A stretch of DNA of 38,293 nt, from positions 1 to 38,293 of IMG/VR virus record IMGVR_UViG_3300048591_000801. One strand, given 5' to 3'. How positions within the stretch are numbered: position 1 is the stretch's first letter; each line of letters begins with the position of its first letter. The notes beneath the pieces were generated by a model, which was given only the letters and a program-made list of their open reading frames with translations, was not told the origin of the DNA and did not search any database. The stretch comes from a virus. Shown in pieces: positions 38,251 to 38,293 of this stretch. Made by a program: the position numbers and the translations under genes.

Positions 38251-38293
38251 TCGATGCGCCGCCCCACCCAGCACGGGTGAAGGCGGGCGCGCG

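Noticed and set aside
1-38293. tRNA or rRNA genes
   Set aside because: No cloverleaf with the usual TTCGA-type arm or rRNA-like sequence was noticed on reading; a tRNA search program would be needed to exclude them fully.

Overview
The window is most of the late half, and part of the early half, of a tailed phage or prophage (Caudoviricetes, siphovirus-like, HK97-fold head) in a GC-rich genome. Two things point to a Chloroflexota host: Thr/Pro linkers of the PTLTPT type, and a secreted protein that resembles a family I remember from Roseiflexus/Anaerolineae relatives. The host call is inference. Neither end of the element can be assigned, because a RuvB-like gene is cut at the left edge and a metallophosphoesterase gene lies against the right edge.

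Region 1-6781, plus strand, is the early/lysogeny side. It holds the end of a RuvB-like protein, three small genes, a tyrosine integrase, a gene with features of a RAMP/Cas7-like fold, and a 410-nt G-rich repeat array closed by a perfect hairpin. It continues with a truncated tyrosine-recombinase-like gene, a zinc-ribbon protein, an Ea22-like protein, two small overlapping genes and a large serine recombinase. A 50-nt dyad and an intrinsic terminator end this side, facing the late genes.

Region 6952-38250, minus strand (read from right to left), is the late operon. The order is metallophosphoesterase, deoxyribosyltransferase-like/Nmad1 fusion, terminator, holin-like and other small membrane genes with an effector-associated-domain-like frame, secreted protein, and two small structural-type genes flanking a 17-repeat protein. 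Then follow HNH endonuclease, TerS, TerL, portal, a second copy of the terminator, protease, major capsid protein, two glycosyltransferase-like proteins, connectors, tail tube, gpG/gpGT with a programmed frameshift, tape measure, two giant tail proteins and two small ORFs. A single small membrane gene at 7508 runs against this operon. I see no endolysin in the window.

The best candidate for something undescribed is 2217-3225. The putative RAMP-like gene runs straight into an array of five units, each a 17-nt element followed by a block of GGYNN pentamers. Unit starts are 82, 82, 67 and 97 nt apart and the last unit is again 82 nt, so the whole is exactly 5 x 82 nt with 65 pentamers. Other points worth checking are two GAAA-loop leader hairpins with compensatory changes, an effector-associated-domain frame reachable by a CCCAAAC slip, two glycosyltransferases inside the head module, and a 14-bp palindrome that recurs three times.
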